Source: Acidobacteriota bacterium
Lineage (GTDB): Bacteria; Acidobacteriota; Terriglobia; Acidiferrales; UBA7541
Assembly: GCA_003154775.1 (NCBI GenBank)
Contig: PMES01000123.1
Coordinates: forward strand, 37,072-75,458
Length of the DNA stretch: 38,387 nt
Direction of reading: 5' to 3'
A model generated the notes under the pieces. That model searched no databases, was not told the DNA's origin, and saw only the letters and a program-made list of their open reading frames with translations. Positions 36,631-38,387 of the stretch are shown piece by piece; positions within the stretch are counted from its first letter, which is position 1; each line of letters opens with the position of its first letter. Position numbers and translations under genes: made by a program.

Positions 36631-37446
36631 ATGCGAGTCAAGAAGCCATCTATACAAGCACGAAATCTATCCGATTTCGTCAACGCGTTGCAATCATCAG
36701 GCCGCTATACTTTTCGACGCGAAGAAGCGCTCTCCGCAATGGATGTATCGGAGGTCGCTCTGCAAAGTGCGGCACGTCGACTCGCAGCAAAGGGGAGAAT
36801 CTGCGCTCCGCGTCGCGGCTTTTATGTCATCGTTCCCATCGAGTATCGCGAAGCTGGGGCTCCACCACCATCGTGGTTCGTTGACGACCTAATGAAATTC
36901 CACGGTCACCCGTACTATGTTGGCCTCCTATCCGCCGCTGCACTACACGGCGCAGCGCATCAACAACCGCAAGAATTTCAGGTCATCACCGATACCGTTC
37001 TTCGCCCCATTACTGTGGGTCGGACTCGAATCCGGTTCTTTCTAAAATTGCACTTCTCTGAAACTCCGACTGTCGAAGTCAAGACTGGAACCGGCGCTAT
37101 GCGGGTGTCAACCCCAGAAGCCACTGCGCTCGACCTAGTCCGCTACGTGGGACACGCTGGGCAGCTTGGAAACGTGGCGAGCGTGCTGTCGGAGCTATCT
37201 GAAAGAATTGATCCGGTACGACTGGTTGAAGCGGCGCGGGCCGAGGTTGAACTTTCCATAGTGCAGCGATTGGGCTTTTTGCTCAACCGCTTCGCTTCCG
37301 AGGCGGTCGTCGCGCCCTTAGCTGAATGGCTCGCCCAAAAGCGACTACGACCGGTTCTCCTGCGTCCTGGGCGGAAAGCCAAGGTCGCCGACAAAGATTC
37401 CCGTTGGCAAGTTTTGGTAAATGAACACATCGAGATAGACGAGTGA
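36631..37446 (+). CDS. AbiEi family antitoxin and repressor (type IV toxin-antitoxin)
   Basis: A 271-residue protein with an N-terminal winged helix (RNLSDFVNALQSSGRYTFRR, then VALQSAARRLAAKGRICAPR and GFYVIVP) and the AbiEi antitoxin domain (YYVGLLSAAALHGAAHQQPQ, then FQVITDTVLRPITVG and RVSTPEATALDLVRYVGHAG). AbiEi proteins counteract the AbiEii toxin without binding it, hence type IV, and repress the operon through the winged helix. Its stop overlaps the start of the toxin gene by 4 bases (GTGA), giving translational coupling. The ribosome site at ATG 36631 is weak. It lies on an integrative element, a usual place for abortive-infection modules. Confidence 0.93.
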   Translation: MRVKKPSIQARNLSDFVNALQSSGRYTFRREEALSAMDVSEVALQSAARRLAAKGRICAPRRGFYVIVPIEYREAGAPPPSWFVDDLMKFHGHPYYVGLLSAAALHGAAHQQPQEFQVITDTVLRPITVGRTRIRFFLKLHFSETPTVEVKTGTGAMRVSTPEATALDLVRYVGHAGQLGNVASVLSELSERIDPVRLVEAARAEVELSIVQRLGFLLNRFASEAVVAPLAEWLAQKRLRPVLLRPGRKAKVADKDSRWQVLVNEHIEIDE

Positions 37447-38309
37447 TCCCGAGCGCCAACATTACCGAGTGGCGAGCGAATGCGCCCTGGTCGACGGACG
37501 CTCAAGTCGAACAGGACTTGGTTATCTGTCGGGCGATAGTCGAAATATTTTCTGATCCCCTACTGTCCGATGGCTTGGCATTCCGTGGTGGCACGGCGCT
37601 TCACAAGCTGTACCTCACGCCACCAGCGCGCTATTCCGAAGACATCGATCTTGTGCAGGTTAAGGGCGGTCCAATCGGCGATCTAATCAACGCTTTGCGT
37701 CGAAAACTCGATTCATGGCTCGGCATTCCCCAGAGGAAACGGTCCGAGGGGCGGGTGGCAATGATCTATCGCTTCGATTCGGAGATACCTCCTATTACAC
37801 CGCTTCGACTGAAAGTAGAAATAAACACACGAGAACATTTTTCCGTGCGTGGATTTAAGCGAAAGCAATTCGCCGTGGAGAGCGCGTGGTTTCGGGGATC
37901 CCAAGAGCTACTCACCTACGAGATAGAAGAATTGCTTGCGACTAAATTGCGAGCTCTATATCAGCGAAGAAAGGGGCGGGACCTATATGATCTCGCCGCC
38001 GCGATCCAGCGGATTCAGCGGCTGGATTTTGCGAAAATCGTAGACTGCTTTAATCGATACCTAGAACATGAAGGGTTGCGCGTGTCTCGGGCGGAGTTTG
38101 AGGCAAACCTCGCTGAAAAGATGGAGGACCCTGAGTTCCACGGTGACATCGGGCCGTTGCTTGTCCCGGGCGCATTCCAAGGAGATGCTTTCAAAAGTGG
38201 CGCCTTTCAAATTAGCACTGCATCATATGATCCGACAGCAGCGTATAGTCGCGTCCACAAAGCCATCATCGAGCGGTTGTCGGGTGATCCTTGGAAGGGT
38301 CGGAAGTGA
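37443..38309 (+). CDS. AbiEii family nucleotidyltransferase toxin
   Basis: A 288-residue protein that starts with GTG inside the antitoxin stop (GTGA). The nucleotidyltransferase core is clear: GGTALHKLY at 49-57 with Asp67 and Asp69 in SEDIDL, then the lysine motif ELLATKLRALYQRRKGRDLY with the third acidic position in RDLYDL. AbiEii toxins transfer nucleotides (GTP in the founding case; some relatives modify tRNA ends) and stop growth on phage infection. All catalytic motifs look intact, so the toxin is probably active. The gene is complete within the window, and 78 non-coding bases follow. Confidence 0.93.
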   Translation: MIPSANITEWRANAPWSTDAQVEQDLVICRAIVEIFSDPLLSDGLAFRGGTALHKLYLTPPARYSEDIDLVQVKGGPIGDLINALRRKLDSWLGIPQRKRSEGRVAMIYRFDSEIPPITPLRLKVEINTREHFSVRGFKRKQFAVESAWFRGSQELLTYEIEELLATKLRALYQRRKGRDLYDLAAAIQRIQRLDFAKIVDCFNRYLEHEGLRVSRAEFEANLAEKMEDPEFHGDIGPLLVPGAFQGDAFKSGAFQISTASYDPTAAYSRVHKAIIERLSGDPWKGRK

Positions 38310-38387
38310 TAACTGCCGACCACGCCCCGCTTAGCCAGAGCCCTTATTCTCCCTTCACCCCAACGATGGAGTGAACCCTTGAACTGA

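Larger units (their letters stand above)
29147..38387. mobile_element. integrative mobilisable element at tRNA-Arg, decayed, with defence cargo
   Basis: The left boundary is the 3' end of tRNA-Arg. It contains integrase, excisionase-like gene, unknown gene, RHH/MobC-like gene, a coupling-protein-like fragment, a relaxase stub, TOTE primase-helicase and an AbiE pair. Base use shifts: the cargo from 33.7 kb on is visibly less GC-rich than the chromosome to the left. The right end and the second attachment site were not found and lie beyond 38387. Mating-pore (VirB) genes are absent from the visible part, so it is mobilisable at best and probably no longer self-mobilising. Confidence 0.8.

Overview
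The window looks like a chromosomal segment of an Acidobacteria-type bacterium. This is inferred from gene content and style: GC-rich DNA, an S9 peptidase, Tat-exported enzymes, YfiR-type proteins, large hybrid kinases, and many small palindromic dispersed repeats between genes. No 16S or other phylogenetic marker is present, so the assignment is a judgement from pattern, not a measurement.

Left part (1-21750): mostly housekeeping and metabolic genes. In order: a sugar-type periplasmic-binding-fold protein, the 3' remnant of a methyltransferase gene, an exported S9 prolyl-oligopeptidase-type peptidase, an ABC-F ATPase (Uup type), a TonB-domain protein, tRNA-Cys, galT, yraN, a class III aminotransferase and cysS. 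These are followed by a frameshifted REP-associated transposase (RAYT) sitting between two inverted copies of its own REP palindrome, an ABM-fold protein, an exported hypothetical, a Tat-exported GH1 glycosidase, a hybrid histidine kinase, a flavin reductase and a Tat-type aldo/keto reductase. The gaps hold several families of dispersed palindromes, including a 121-bp MITE-like unit with 12-bp terminal inverted repeats.

Signalling module (22040-27149): a tight three-gene plus-strand operon of a YfiR-family periplasmic protein, a large hybrid histidine kinase with a CHASE8-like sensor region, and a REC-GGEEF diguanylate cyclase. In the classic Yfi system the periplasmic YfiR inhibits a CHASE8-HAMP-GGDEF protein directly. 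Here a phosphorelay kinase appears to be inserted between the periplasmic sensor and the cyclase. An MscS-type channel with a small partner gene and a short Tat-signal protein follow.

Right part (29070-38387 and beyond): an integrative element inserted at the 3' end of a tRNA-Arg(CCG) gene. A tyrosine integrase lies 15 bp from the tRNA, followed by an excisionase-like gene, an unknown gene with an RHH-like N-terminus, a MobC/RHH-like gene, a two-TM protein resembling a coupling protein stripped of its ATPase core, and a 29-codon stub of a MobF (TrwC/TraI) relaxase. Directly after the stub comes defence cargo: a TOTE-type archaeo-eukaryotic primase fused to an SF2 helicase (minus strand) and, divergently, an AbiEi/AbiEii type IV toxin-antitoxin pair. 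The element's right end (attR) is not in the window. The most interesting items are this decayed mobilisable island with its defence cargo, and the YfiR-kinase-cyclase relay.
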